64,000 nt of DNA from NCBI RefSeq assembly GCF_002150505.1, contig NZ_MSSV01000002.1, forward strand, positions 351,217 to 415,216, in the 5' to 3' direction. A program made the translations under genes and the position numbers. The notes under the pieces are model-generated. The model was given only the letters and a program-made list of their open reading frames with translations. It searched no databases and was not told the origin of the DNA. This document shows, one piece after another, positions 44,360 through 53,931 of the stretch (position 1 is its first letter; every line of letters begins with the position of its first letter). The stretch comes from Algoriphagus ratkowskyi. Its GTDB lineage: Bacteria; Bacteroidota; Bacteroidia; Cytophagales; Cyclobacteriaceae.

Positions 44360-44534
44360 ATAGTGATGAGTAACCTAGTACTGAATTTTTTCGATGCACT
44401 TTACCAATTTGAATTACAATCCTAATTAGGCATGAGGGTGATTAACCTGTACACGGTATAAGATTTAAATTTTCCGCAAAGGCCGAAATAATTGTTCAAT
44501 TTATATCCTAAGAATATATCTTTTTTGAAAAATA

Positions 44535-44569
44535 AAATAACCCTGCATCTTTGAGACACAGGGCTATTT
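44535..44569 (-). terminator. Intrinsic terminator for the DUF305 gene
   Basis: On the minus strand AAATAGCCCTG and CAGGGTTATTT form an 11-bp stem with one G-U pair around a 13-nt loop, followed by TATTTTTC. It lies about 110 nt beyond the DUF305 stop. In the plus direction the stem has a mismatch, so the signal favours the minus strand, though it may also stop transcripts from the channel gene ending at 44359. Confidence 0.6.
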
Positions 44570-44680
44570 AATTATAATATTTCATCCAAGTATTCGTACG
44601 TTTTGGAGATAAAGCGAAACTTTACAGAATATAAATGCTACATAATACATTTTCAGAAATCATAACACGTTTTCAAAGAA

Positions 44681-45160
44681 TTACTCTTGGCTCAATCTTT
44701 TTATCATCGCTTTCATCTCACCAATTTCTCTTCTTTGAGCTTCAATTATATCATTAGCCAGCTTTTTAACTTCGGGGTCTTTTATATCTGCACGTTCGCT
44801 TGTTAAAATTGCAATAGAGTGGTGTGGAATCATGGCTTTCATCCAAAGAACATCACCGATGGGTTCTTGTGACCGTACAAGAAATAGAGCGCTAGCAAAT
44901 AACACAAAACTTCCAAACAGAATTGCTATATTTTTTTGTTTATTTTTATACATTTTTTTCATGAATAGAAACATAATAACAGCCATGGCTGAAATACCCA
45001 AACAGGACATGTAAAATCTGGTTAAACTAAAATACACATGGTCAAATTGATATGTATTTAGATACATTGTAATATACATTGCTACAAACGACCAGATCAA
45101 CATAGAAACAAATGTTGTATATTGCCCTTTCATTTCATTATTTTTTTTAGCGTGTTTCAT
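44681..45160 (-). CDS. DUF305-type protein with N-terminal membrane helices
   Basis: 159 aa. Helices at about 15-35, 48-68 and 78-95, then a short DUF305 domain: MIPHHSIAILTSERADI followed by IKDPEVKKLANDIIEAQ. The HH pair and Met residues are typical of DUF305 proteins found near copper and silver genes. It begins MKHAKKNNEMKG; Met10 is an alternative start. Probably a membrane-bound metal-binding protein. Confidence 0.75.
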   Translation of the reverse strand: MKHAKKNNEMKGQYTTFVSMLIWSFVAMYITMYLNTYQFDHVYFSLTRFYMSCLGISAMAVIMFLFMKKMYKNKQKNIAILFGSFVLFASALFLVRSQEPIGDVLWMKAMIPHHSIAILTSERADIKDPEVKKLANDIIEAQRREIGEMKAMIKRLSQE

Positions 45161-46162
45161 TTGAATGATTTTAGAATAAATTTATTATAAATAAGCTATA
45201 AATTCATCATTATATGTACTTGAATAATTATTATTTCAACAATTTAATTTTGTTGGCTTACTGCGAACTATTCACCCCGAAAATAGTAATTATAAGATTA
45301 TAATTAATATCGTTATGTCTCAATAAACACATCATATTAGTGGTTTAAGTAAAACCTATAAGAGTGATTCTCATGTATTTTAAGCGAAATATAATACAAT
45401 CATCTAGCAGCAGAATGGAATAGATTATTGATCATTATAGTTATTAAACTATAAATAAATTATTTAATTAATAATAATCAACACTTCAAGTTTCACTTTT
45501 TTTAAGCATTTCCGTCCTCCATTATAACCTTAGCAAGGAGAAAAGTTTATCGAATTTTTACCATATATTCTTAACACTTGTCCCTCAAGCCTGTGAATAA
45601 ATTTGTTAGACACATCTTCTACTGTAATATAATTCAATTAGCATCTATGCAAAATTGACAATTACATTTACATTAATAGTCAGACAAAGGTTATCTATAC
45701 AAACCTTAACATGGGCCGGGATTTAACAACACTTCAATTACTATTCCATCCCTTCTTTTTACTATAAAAAGTTATTTTTAAAATTTTTGGGAATTATTTT
45801 CCCCAAGAATGAGGCTAACTTTTCCATATTAATTACAATATTAAATTATCCCAGTCTACTCTATTTTCAAGATTTCCAAATCTGCGCTTCTCATGTTAGA
45901 ATATATTTTGTATATAAAAACTTCTAGGAGTGTTCATTCACTCAAACAATTTACTTATTGCATTAAAAGATTATGATTACCCCATATTATAATCTCAAAA
46001 TATTATAGATAATAAAGCTAATATTCATTAAAATAGATACAGGGGAAAACTCTCTAATGACAATCATTTAGGAATCCTAAAACATAAGTTGAATCTTGCG
46101 GCCGTTCAAACACTTCCAAATGGAAGGTTATGAATTTTATATCCATAATTAAAAAAAGGAGC
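45161..46162. other. 1-kb gene-free, AT-rich spacer before the conjugation region
   Basis: The longest gap in the window. All six frames are broken; composition is very AT-rich with homopolymer A/T runs. No tRNA, integrase, attachment-site repeat or clear promoter pair was recognised. It marks the boundary between the metal/stress genes and the conjugation-linked genes and could hold the edge of a mobile element, but I cannot place one. Confidence 0.45.
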
Positions 46163-46633
46163 CTAAAGCTCTCCTTCATCTGCAAAGGAATAATATCCTT
46201 CTGCGGTCATTATCACATGATCCAGCACCGGGATATCCAGAATAACACCGGCTTGCTTAATCCGCTGGGTTAATCTTTTATCCTGTTCTGAAGGCATTAG
46301 ATTCCCACTCGGATGATTATGTGCCAGGATGACAGAACTAGAATTTGATTTGATTGCAGCGGCATACACCAGCTTCACATCCACTATTGTTCCTGCTGTC
46401 CCTCCAGAACTGATAGTTACAATTCCAAGAACTTTATTGGCTCTAGATAGCAGCATCACTTTGAAATCCTCTACAAACTCAATTCGGTCATTATCCCAAG
46501 CCTGGGCAAACACTTCATATACCTGTCTTGAACTTTCAACTCTTGGTCTTAGGGAGTTTTTTACTTTAGCACTATAGCTTAGCTTGATTTCAGCTACTTC
46601 ATAAAAATCATTTTTTCTTTCTAGCGTATCCAT
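46163..46633 (-). CDS. RadC-family JAB-domain protein
   Basis: 156 aa. The RadC/JAB metalloprotein core shows LLSRANKVLGIVTIS, then LAHNHPSGNLMPSEQD (His-His-Ser-Asp metal motif) and DIPVLDHVIMTAEG. The N-terminal helix-hairpin-helix part of chromosomal RadC is missing, which is typical of the short versions carried on Bacteroidota mobile elements. Role in repair or antirestriction is unsettled for the family. Confidence 0.88.
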   Translation of the reverse strand: MDTLERKNDFYEVAEIKLSYSAKVKNSLRPRVESSRQVYEVFAQAWDNDRIEFVEDFKVMLLSRANKVLGIVTISSGGTAGTIVDVKLVYAAAIKSNSSSVILAHNHPSGNLMPSEQDKRLTQRIKQAGVILDIPVLDHVIMTAEGYYSFADEGEL

Positions 46634-46957
46634 AATTTCTTTTCGTTTTGGTGAACAATGAATTAGGACAGCTACACAGGTCTTGGGGGAGATAAGGCCA
46701 TGAGGAAAAGGAATAAATAATGAGCCGCAGGCGAATGGCTTTATGCCGGAAGCTCATGGACGCATCGCAGCCAAGGACTAATTTTGGAAGAATTCAGGGA
46801 CAAAAAACTTCAGCTCATTACCAATTATCTATAAAATATTTTAAAAAACTATTTTTTGGTAGCTACCACAAAGGTGTAAAAAACAGGGATTTACCATCCC
46901 CACATTTGCTTCTGTCAGCGAGACAAAATAAGTAAGCTGACCCAAAACAGTAGCACT
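46634..46957 (+). promoter_or_regulatory. Leader region of the conjugation operon with a 12-bp palindrome
   Basis: 324 nt between the divergent RadC-type gene and the first operon gene. A perfect palindrome TGGTAGCTACCA lies at 46857-46868, about 90 nt before the first ATG, and is preceded by an A/T-rich stretch. It may be an operator. A 71-codon plus frame here (from 46720) does not look protein-like. Confidence 0.35.
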
Positions 46958-47404
46958 ATGTTGGAAGCAATTACCTGGAACACCTACTTCAGCACTTTGG
47001 CAATAGGTCTGGCAGCCTACTACCTCATCATCATAGGATTATACTATAAACAAGAATTTCGCAACCTGATTTCGGGAAAATTCAAGCTGGTTAATCAGAT
47101 TCGTCAGCAGGAAAAAGGGCGGCATCTGAGAAGGACTGACGAAAACTCAACTGATCACTTTGAAGAGTTGGAAGCTACTGTTGCGGAATTAAACGGCATC
47201 CTCGGGAAGGCGGGGCAAAATAGGACAAGCAAGGATATTCTGCTTTCGCAGCTACTCCGAACGCTGTCAAACCACACCGGGCTTCGGGAGCCCGCCTACC
47301 GGGTTGCCGTTATCAATTTCATTTTAGAAAACGCTTCTAAGTATTGCCGAATCGTCTTCAGTGAATCTGAACTGGAAGAGGCATGGAGCGCTCAGTCTCC
47401 TTAG
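46958..47404 (+). CDS. Conjugation-operon leading gene, unknown function
   Basis: 148 aa. One N-terminal membrane helix (about 10-30), then a charged soluble part with ELEATVAELNGILGKAGQ and a C-terminal helix region (YRVAVINFILENASKYCRI). Position directly before the traE-like gene is conserved in Bacteroidota conjugative elements as far as I recall, but I cannot name the family. Confidence 0.6.
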   Translation: MLEAITWNTYFSTLAIGLAAYYLIIIGLYYKQEFRNLISGKFKLVNQIRQQEKGRHLRRTDENSTDHFEELEATVAELNGILGKAGQNRTSKDILLSQLLRTLSNHTGLREPAYRVAVINFILENASKYCRIVFSESELEEAWSAQSP

Positions 47405-47468
47405 CCTTAATCAAGGCTATCCTACTTCATTTTACCAAATCCAACACAACCACTAAAACGATAACAAT

Positions 47469-47798
47469 ATGAAAGAGCACCATAAACCACAAAAGACAGC
47501 CATTAAAAAAACAGTCTTGGTAGCTGTTTTCCTTGGCATAACCACATTGCAGGCACATTCCCAAGATGGTCTTGCGGGAATCGAAGAAGCCAACCGTCAG
47601 GTGCGCAGCTACTTTGATGCAGGCACCAGTCTGATGTATGCTATCGGTGCCATTCTCGGATTGATCGGTGCAGTAAAAGTCTATCAAAAATGGAATGCAG
47701 GTGATCCCGATACAGGCAAAGTGGCAGCTGCCTGGTTTGGAAGCTGTGTCTTTCTAGTCGTGGTGGCCACGGTCATCAAATCCTTCTTTGGAGTCTAA
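47469..47798 (+). CDS. traE: Conjugal transfer protein TraE (DUF4134)
   Basis: 109 aa. Signal-like N-terminus (GITTLQAHSQ), then GIEEANRQVRSYFDAGTSL, the DUF4134 signature, and two membrane helices with AIGAILGLIGAVKVYQKW. This is the VirB2-like small membrane subunit of Bacteroides-type type IV secretion. It precedes the traF-like gene with a 19-nt gap. Confidence 0.88.
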   Translation: MKEHHKPQKTAIKKTVLVAVFLGITTLQAHSQDGLAGIEEANRQVRSYFDAGTSLMYAIGAILGLIGAVKVYQKWNAGDPDTGKVAAAWFGSCVFLVVVATVIKSFFGV

Positions 47799-47817
47799 TA
47801 GTAACACACATAATCTC

Positions 47818-48144
47818 ATGGGAAACAGCGTCTATCGGATCAATAAAGGCATCAACAAGCCCATTGAATTTAAAGGATTAAAAGCCCAGTACATCTGGTA
47901 CCTCGGGGCAGGTGTGCTGGCACTACTTGTCGCCTTCGCTATTCTCTTTATTCTGGGAGTAAACCCTTTTATCTGTCTATTCATCATTGCTATTTCAGGA
48001 ACTGCACTGGTCATCAAGGTATATAGACTAAGCCATACTTACGGGGAACACGGCATGATGAAAAAGCTAGCCCACCGTCAAATCCCTTGTAACATCCGCA
48101 TCAAATCAAGAGGGGTTTACCGAAAACTTAAAACCAAAAAGTAA
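47818..48144 (+). CDS. traF: Conjugal transfer protein TraF (DUF4133)
   Basis: 108 aa from ATG 47818 (MGNSVYRINKGINKPIEFKG), the DUF4133 start. A TTG-initiated longer frame from 47788 would overlap traE and is rejected. Two helices (about 25-62) are followed by a basic C-terminus. VirB3-like, working with the TraG ATPase next door. Confidence 0.87.
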   Translation: MGNSVYRINKGINKPIEFKGLKAQYIWYLGAGVLALLVAFAILFILGVNPFICLFIIAISGTALVIKVYRLSHTYGEHGMMKKLAHRQIPCNIRIKSRGVYRKLKTKK

Positions 48145-48206
48145 CTATCAAATCTGAGTCAACTACTTCCCAACTATCAAACGATACCAGAGATCAAAAT
48201 ATAATA

Positions 48207-50663
48207 ATGGAAAGACACTTCGAAAATAGCATCCCCATTCTATGCATCGAGCAGGATTGCATTCTTTCCAAGCAGGGAGATATTACTGTGGCCTATAAAG
48301 CAGAGCTACCTGAGATTTTCACTTTAAGTGATCGGGAGTATGAATCCTTCCATCAAGTCTGGATAAAAGCCATCAAATCACTTCCTCAACATAGTATCTT
48401 CCACAAACAGGATTGGTTTATAAACAGTCAGCATCAGGCTGATTTTACCAAACCTAACCAAAGTTTCCTGCACCATAGCAGTGAACTGTTTTTCCATGAG
48501 CGTCCCTTTTTGGATCATAGCTGCTATTTATTCTTAACATTAAAACCAAAGAACAGGAAGGTATCCAGCAGCTTGTTTTCAACCCTGCTACGCTCCCATC
48601 TTATTCCAGAAGAATTACTACTGGCTGACACCCTGCTAAACTTTATGGATGCATGCGGACAATTCGAGAGGATCCTCACAGATAGCGGATTTGTGCAACT
48701 GGAGAGGCTAAAAGAAGAATCCATACTCAGCAGCGAAACCCAAAAAGGAATCATTGAAAAATACTGCAGCCTTTCGGAAACCAAGGAGCCTATTTGGCTT
48801 CAGGACATCAGCTTCAAGCCCAACCTCAGCATCGGCAACAAGCATTGCAGACTCTTCACCCTTTCCAATTCAGACGAGCTTCCAGCCCTTTGCGGAAGCC
48901 GAATCAACTACGACAAATTCAGCACCGACACCACCAAATTTAGTGTGGGATTTGCTTCGTCTCTGGGGCAATTGCTTAACTGCAATCACCTTTACAACCA
49001 GTATATCTTTTTAGATGATGCGCAACAATCCCTAAAAAAACTGGAATCCAAGCGACTTCGTCTCCAGTCGCTTGCTAATTACAGTAGGGAAAATGCCATT
49101 TCGAGGGATGCCACAAATGACTTCTTAAACGAAGCCATATCCGAACAACGTCTTCCTGTAAAGTCACATTTCAATATTCTGGCTTGGACAGAGGACCTTA
49201 CACAGCTTCCAGAAATCAAGAAGCAAATAGGGGCTGCACTTTCTCAGCTTGAAGCTACCGCAAAGGAAGAAACTGTGGGAGCTCCACAAATCTTCTGGGC
49301 AGGAATCCCAGGGAACAGCGCTGACTTCCCCATGAATGACACTTTCGACACCTTTGTTGAACAAGCCACTTGCTTCCTGAATTTAGAGACGAGCTACCGA
49401 AGCTCCCTTAGTCCTTTCGGAATAAGATTGGGTGACAGGCTCACAGGTAAGCCTATACATGTAGATCTCTCCGATGAACCAGTAAAACGAGGCATCTGTA
49501 CCAACCGCAACAAGTTTATACTCGGGCCCAGTGGTAGTGGTAAATCCTTTTTCACCAACCATCTAATTCGTAGCTATTACGAGCAAGGAACTCATGTGGT
49601 ATTGGTAGATGTGGGGCATTCCTACAAAGGTCTCTGCGATATGGTCGGCGGATATTATTTCACCTACGATGAGCAAAACCCCATCCGCTTCAACCCTTTT
49701 TACATCGCTGAAGGAGATCAGCTGGATACTGAAAAGAAAGAAAGCATTAAAACTATGTTGCTTGCTCTCTGGAAAAAAGATAATGAAACCTTCACACGAA
49801 GTGAGTATGTAGCCCTTTCCAATGCGCTAAAAGGCTACTATGAAAAACTGGCTTCCGACCCTTCCCTATTCGCAAGCTTCAACACTTTTTATGATTACGT
49901 AAAAACAGACTTTCTACCCCTACTCAAGACTGACAAAGTCAAGGTAAAAGATTTCGATATCAGTAATTTCCTATACGTGCTCCGTCCCTATTATAAAGGT
50001 GGAGAATTTGATTACCTCTTGAATGCCACTGAAAATCTGGACTTGCTTCAGGAGCGCTTTATCGTCTTTGAACTGGACAACATCAAAGACCATCCCATCC
50101 TATTCCCAGTGGTGACTATTATCATCATGGAAGTCTTCATCAACAAAATGCGTAAGCTGAAAGGCATCCGCAAATTGATCTTGATCGAGGAAGCATGGAA
50201 AGCCATCGCCAAGGAAGGCATGGCAGAATACATCAAATACCTTTTTAAGACGGTACGGAAATTCTTCGGGGAGGCCATCGTGGTTACCCAGGAAGTCGAG
50301 GACATCATCAGTTCCCCGGTAGTCAAGCAGGCCATCATCAACAACAGTGACTGTAAGATCCTACTGGACCAGTCCAAATACCAAAACAAATTTGACCAGA
50401 TCCAAGAACTCTTGGGACTGACCGATAAGGAACGAGCTATGGTGCTTTCTGTCAACAAAGCAAATGACCCGAAACGCAAGTATAAAGAAGTCTTTATCAG
50501 TTTGGGAGGCATGCTTTCCAAAGTTTATCGCACCGAAGTTTCGCAGGAGGAGTATTTGGCTTATACCACCGAAGAGACGGAGAAAATTAAGGTAATGGAT
50601 TATGCCCAGCGTTTTGGCTCCATCCAAAAAGGAATAGCGGCACTTACAGCAGAACAATTTTAA
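48207..50663 (+). CDS. traG: Conjugation ATPase TraG (VirB4-like)
   Basis: 818 aa. The N-terminal half begins HFENSIPILCIEQDCILSKQGD, as in Bacteroides-type TraG. Walker A LGPSGSGKS at about 441-449; Walker B KLILIEEAWKAIA at about 660; TQEVEDIISS and NNSDCKILLDQ follow. It energises pilus or channel assembly at the inner membrane. Full length; no stop or frameshift seen. Confidence 0.95.
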   Translation: MERHFENSIPILCIEQDCILSKQGDITVAYKAELPEIFTLSDREYESFHQVWIKAIKSLPQHSIFHKQDWFINSQHQADFTKPNQSFLHHSSELFFHERPFLDHSCYLFLTLKPKNRKVSSSLFSTLLRSHLIPEELLLADTLLNFMDACGQFERILTDSGFVQLERLKEESILSSETQKGIIEKYCSLSETKEPIWLQDISFKPNLSIGNKHCRLFTLSNSDELPALCGSRINYDKFSTDTTKFSVGFASSLGQLLNCNHLYNQYIFLDDAQQSLKKLESKRLRLQSLANYSRENAISRDATNDFLNEAISEQRLPVKSHFNILAWTEDLTQLPEIKKQIGAALSQLEATAKEETVGAPQIFWAGIPGNSADFPMNDTFDTFVEQATCFLNLETSYRSSLSPFGIRLGDRLTGKPIHVDLSDEPVKRGICTNRNKFILGPSGSGKSFFTNHLIRSYYEQGTHVVLVDVGHSYKGLCDMVGGYYFTYDEQNPIRFNPFYIAEGDQLDTEKKESIKTMLLALWKKDNETFTRSEYVALSNALKGYYEKLASDPSLFASFNTFYDYVKTDFLPLLKTDKVKVKDFDISNFLYVLRPYYKGGEFDYLLNATENLDLLQERFIVFELDNIKDHPILFPVVTIIIMEVFINKMRKLKGIRKLILIEEAWKAIAKEGMAEYIKYLFKTVRKFFGEAIVVTQEVEDIISSPVVKQAIINNSDCKILLDQSKYQNKFDQIQELLGLTDKERAMVLSVNKANDPKRKYKEVFISLGGMLSKVYRTEVSQEEYLAYTTEETEKIKVMDYAQRFGSIQKGIAALTAEQF

Positions 50664-50674
50664 TCCAACACACC

Positions 50675-51379
50675 ATGAAAAACGCTCTCAAAAAAACCCA
50701 GCGAACCATCCTCCTTACCCTGCTTTGTGTTGCATTCACCTTACCGCCGCAGCGAACAGAGGCAGAAGTACCATTAGCCATTTTAGAAATTATAAAAGCC
50801 GGCGTAACAAAGGTAATTGTCGCCATGGATCTAAAAATCCAACGCCAGCAGAATAAAGTTATTTGGCTTCAAAATGCTCAAAAGGTATTAGAGAATACGA
50901 TGTCCAAGCTCAAGTTAGATGAAATCTCCAACTGGACAGAAAAGCAGCGAACTCTTTATCAAACCTATTTCGACGAACTCCATCAGGTTAAATCAGCGAT
51001 TTCTACTTTCCAGCGTGTTCGGGACATTACCCAAACGCAGACTCGGATTGTGTCTGAGTACAAAAAAGTCTGGGCAGTTATACAGCAAGACTCCCACTTC
51101 ACCACAATTGAAAAAGAATACATGGCCAAGGTTTATTCCGGACTGTTGGGAGCAACAGTGGAAAACCTCGATCAGCTTACACTTTTGGTCAAATCCTTCA
51201 CACTGAAAATGACTGATGGAGAACGTTTGGAATTGTTGAATGAGACAGCTAAGCGGGTGGATCAAAACTATCAGGATCTACTCTCCTTCAATCGAAGTAA
51301 TGGCTTACTCAGCATGCAACGATCCAAGAATTCACAGGAGTTGATACTTCTCAAAAATCTTTACGGAATCACGAACTAA
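50675..51379 (+). CDS. traI: TraI-like periplasmic conjugation protein (DUF4141-like), paralogue A
   Basis: 234 aa with a signal peptide (about 1-30). Long helical body with the C-terminal pattern LTLLVKSFTLKMTDGERLEL and MQRSKNSQELILLKNLYG that matches the end of TraI/DUF4141 proteins. Shares this C-terminus with 52053-52688. Probably a minor pilus or channel component like VirB5. Starts 12 nt after traG. Confidence 0.7.
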   Translation: MKNALKKTQRTILLTLLCVAFTLPPQRTEAEVPLAILEIIKAGVTKVIVAMDLKIQRQQNKVIWLQNAQKVLENTMSKLKLDEISNWTEKQRTLYQTYFDELHQVKSAISTFQRVRDITQTQTRIVSEYKKVWAVIQQDSHFTTIEKEYMAKVYSGLLGATVENLDQLTLLVKSFTLKMTDGERLELLNETAKRVDQNYQDLLSFNRSNGLLSMQRSKNSQELILLKNLYGITN

Positions 51380-51392
51380 GCTCCCTCCTGCT

Positions 51393-52034
51393 ATGAAAAA
51401 GCTCATTATCCTCTTATACCTCATCACCACAGCTTTGCCACTTTCTGCCCAAAACTTCGAAGAATGGTTTAATCAGAAAGAAACCAAGAAGAGGTATCTA
51501 ACCGAACAGATTGCTGCCCTGCAAGCATACGGCACTGTGATTAAAAAAGGCTATGAAGTTACTCAGCAGGGATTAGGAATGATACAGATGATCAAAACTG
51601 GAGATTTCTCCCAGCATGAAGACCATTTCCTATCCTTTCTCACTATAAACCCACAAGTAAAGAGCCATTCAGATACCCGGCAAATCATTGCACTCGCTTC
51701 ACGTATTCAACAGCTTTCAACACAAACCCAACAGCAACTTAAATCAAGCAAACAGCTCAGCCAATCCGAAGAAGCGGTGGTCGCACACATCTTTTCAAAC
51801 ATCAAGATAAACTCTGCCGCATTACTCCATGAGGCACAGTTGCTTTTGCAAAATGACGCACTGAGTTTCTCCGATTCCCAGCGCATCCAACGATTGAAAC
51901 AACTGCAAATTCAGATGCAGGAAATCCATGGATTTACAGTTCGGATGGGACAGGAGTTTCTGCAGCTGGCAATGCAACGAGAACAGGAATTTCTTGAAAT
52001 CACCCAATCTAGACGCTACCATAACCTAGACTAA
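51393..52034 (+). CDS. TraI-like periplasmic conjugation protein, paralogue B
   Basis: 213 aa, signal peptide ending PLSAQ. Helical. Its middle (KKGYEVTQQGLGMIQMIKTG, then DFSQHEDHFLSFLTINPQVK) parallels the gene downstream, while its C-terminus diverges (MQEIHGFTVRMGQEFLQLAM). No annotation known to me; placed as one of three related secreted subunits. Confidence 0.6.
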   Translation: MKKLIILLYLITTALPLSAQNFEEWFNQKETKKRYLTEQIAALQAYGTVIKKGYEVTQQGLGMIQMIKTGDFSQHEDHFLSFLTINPQVKSHSDTRQIIALASRIQQLSTQTQQQLKSSKQLSQSEEAVVAHIFSNIKINSAALLHEAQLLLQNDALSFSDSQRIQRLKQLQIQMQEIHGFTVRMGQEFLQLAMQREQEFLEITQSRRYHNLD

Positions 52035-52052
52035 ATCAAACTTTAAAAGCTT

Positions 52053-52688
52053 ATGAAAAAGTTACGATTCATATTACTCCCCATCTTCTTCGCCATGAGT
52101 CTCCATACTGCATCGGCACAGGCAGACGAATCGGCTCAGCTACTGCTTAACGTAACCAAGCTTTCCCAGCTAAAGCAGATCTTGACACATCTTGAAAAAG
52201 GCTATACTACCCTCAGATCAGGCTATACTCAGATTTCTACTATCGCTTCGGGAAATTTCACCCTGCATGAAGCATTTTTAGATGGTTTACTGCAAATCAA
52301 CCCAACAGTAAAGAATTACCACAAAGTTGCTGAAATAATCTCCTTCCAGATGAAGCTGGTCAAAGATTATAAATCAGCCTTTACTAAGTTTAAAACCTCG
52401 GGTCAGTTTACTGCAAATGAAATATCCTACCTGTCAAAAGTATATGGAAACCTCTTTCAAAGTAGTCTGCAACAGCTTGATGAATTGACACTTGTTTTAG
52501 CAACAGGAACATTAAGAATGACTGATGAAGAGCGACTAACAGCCATCGATCAAATACATATCGACATACAAGAAAAACTCCATTTTCTGACTGCATTCAA
52601 TCAGGAGACGACAGTAATGGCTATTCAACGCTCCCTTGAAGCACAAGAAGTCACCGAAATGCAAATGCTTTATAACCTCATAAGGTAA
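52053..52688 (+). CDS. TraI-like periplasmic conjugation protein, paralogue C ('TerB-like')
   Basis: 211 aa, signal peptide ending TASAQA. It has the EKGYTTLRSGYTQISTIASG segment shared with the gene before it and the GTLRMTDEERLTAIDQIH plus MAIQRSLEAQEVTEMQMLYN C-terminus shared with paralogue A. Databases often mark such proteins as TerB-family tellurite resistance, which context does not support. Likely a conjugation pore subunit. Confidence 0.65.
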   Translation: MKKLRFILLPIFFAMSLHTASAQADESAQLLLNVTKLSQLKQILTHLEKGYTTLRSGYTQISTIASGNFTLHEAFLDGLLQINPTVKNYHKVAEIISFQMKLVKDYKSAFTKFKTSGQFTANEISYLSKVYGNLFQSSLQQLDELTLVLATGTLRMTDEERLTAIDQIHIDIQEKLHFLTAFNQETTVMAIQRSLEAQEVTEMQMLYNLIR

Positions 52689-52699
52689 CTATCAGCACT

Positions 52700-53920
52700 A
52701 TGAAATCTCGCATAAAAATTATTGTTTTTACATTCCTTTCCCTACTACTCCCAATTGCAAGTCAGGCTCAGGACAACAGTATCAGAGGATTGCATGGTGT
52801 ATTGGATGAGCTCTATCAAGAAATGATGCCATTATGCAGTCAACTGATCAGCGTAGCGCAAGGCTTGGCTGCATTCGGGGCTATCTGGTACATCGCCATT
52901 CGAGTTTGGCGATCCATTGCAAATGCAGAACCCATCGATTTTTATCCATTGTTCAGACCATTTGTGATCGGCTTCTGTATTATGATTTTTCCCTCAGTTT
53001 TAGCGATGATCAACGGAATCATGCAGCCTACTGTTTCTGCCACTACTGCCATGGTGGACAATTCCAATGTTGCCATTGAGCGATTACTTGAACGAAAAGC
53101 TCAGGCAATCAAAGCTGGAAACCTAGGTCAAATGTTCGGCGGTGCTCAAGAAAGTGGTGATTTCGATAAATGGCTGAAATATACCCAAGGCTTACCCGAG
53201 GAAAGTGTAACTCCAGAATTAGGGTTTTGGGAGAATATTAGCGAAGGATTTGCATTTGCAGGAGCCAAACTATCCTTTGTATTTAAAAATCACGTTAAGG
53301 AAATACTGGCGAATGTCCTAGAGATCCTCTTTGAAGCAGCGGCACTCTGCATCAATACACTGCGAACTTTTCAGCTGATTGTACTTTCCATTCTTGGCCC
53401 TTTAGTTTTCGGCCTTTCAGTATTTGACGGATTTCAACATACCCTCACCGTCTGGCTCGCCAGATACATAAATATCTACTTGTGGCTTCCTGTAGCAAAT
53501 ATTTTCGGCGCAATCATCGGAACCATTCAGGAAAAAATGCTTCTACTCGACATCGGTCAGATCGACAGCACTGGAGATACCATGTTTACTTCTACCGATA
53601 CTGGATACTTAATATTTCTGATCATCGGGATCATCGGCTATTTCTCGGTCCCTTCCGTGGCAAACTACATTGTCCATGCTGCTTCAGGTGGAGCACTTCC
53701 GCATAAAGCCTCTGCCTTCTTTACCCAAGCTGCTATGGGCACAGCCTCTATGGCAGGAAGTGCAGCAGGAATGGCAACAAAAGGATCGAGTATGTCTGCA
53801 GATTCCTATGGAGATAAAGCCGGAGGAATGAGACAGTCCATGGCCAACCATGGCACTTCTTCTGGATATTTTAAAGACGGTGTTGATTATCAGTCAGGTA
53901 AACTCAAAGGCAACTCCTAA
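52700..53920 (+). CDS. traJ: Conjugal transfer protein TraJ (VirB6-like)
   Basis: 406 aa. Signal peptide (ending ASQAQ), then LHGVLDELYQEMMPLCSQLI, the TraJ start, and about seven membrane helices including FGAIWYIAIRVWRSIANAEP and WLARYINIYLWLPVANIFGA. Gly/Ala/Ser-rich C-terminus. Polytopic inner-membrane channel subunit. Confidence 0.9.
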   Translation: MKSRIKIIVFTFLSLLLPIASQAQDNSIRGLHGVLDELYQEMMPLCSQLISVAQGLAAFGAIWYIAIRVWRSIANAEPIDFYPLFRPFVIGFCIMIFPSVLAMINGIMQPTVSATTAMVDNSNVAIERLLERKAQAIKAGNLGQMFGGAQESGDFDKWLKYTQGLPEESVTPELGFWENISEGFAFAGAKLSFVFKNHVKEILANVLEILFEAAALCINTLRTFQLIVLSILGPLVFGLSVFDGFQHTLTVWLARYINIYLWLPVANIFGAIIGTIQEKMLLLDIGQIDSTGDTMFTSTDTGYLIFLIIGIIGYFSVPSVANYIVHAASGGALPHKASAFFTQAAMGTASMAGSAAGMATKGSSMSADSYGDKAGGMRQSMANHGTSSGYFKDGVDYQSGKLKGNS

Positions 53921-53931
53921 TTCAATAGCAT

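Noticed and set aside
46720..46935. 71-codon frame in the conjugation leader
   Set aside because: No protein-like pattern; region is better read as a promoter/leader.
52053..52688. Calling this gene a tellurite-resistance TerB protein
   Set aside because: It has a signal peptide, sits in a conjugation operon and shares segments with the TraI-like neighbours; no other ter genes are present.
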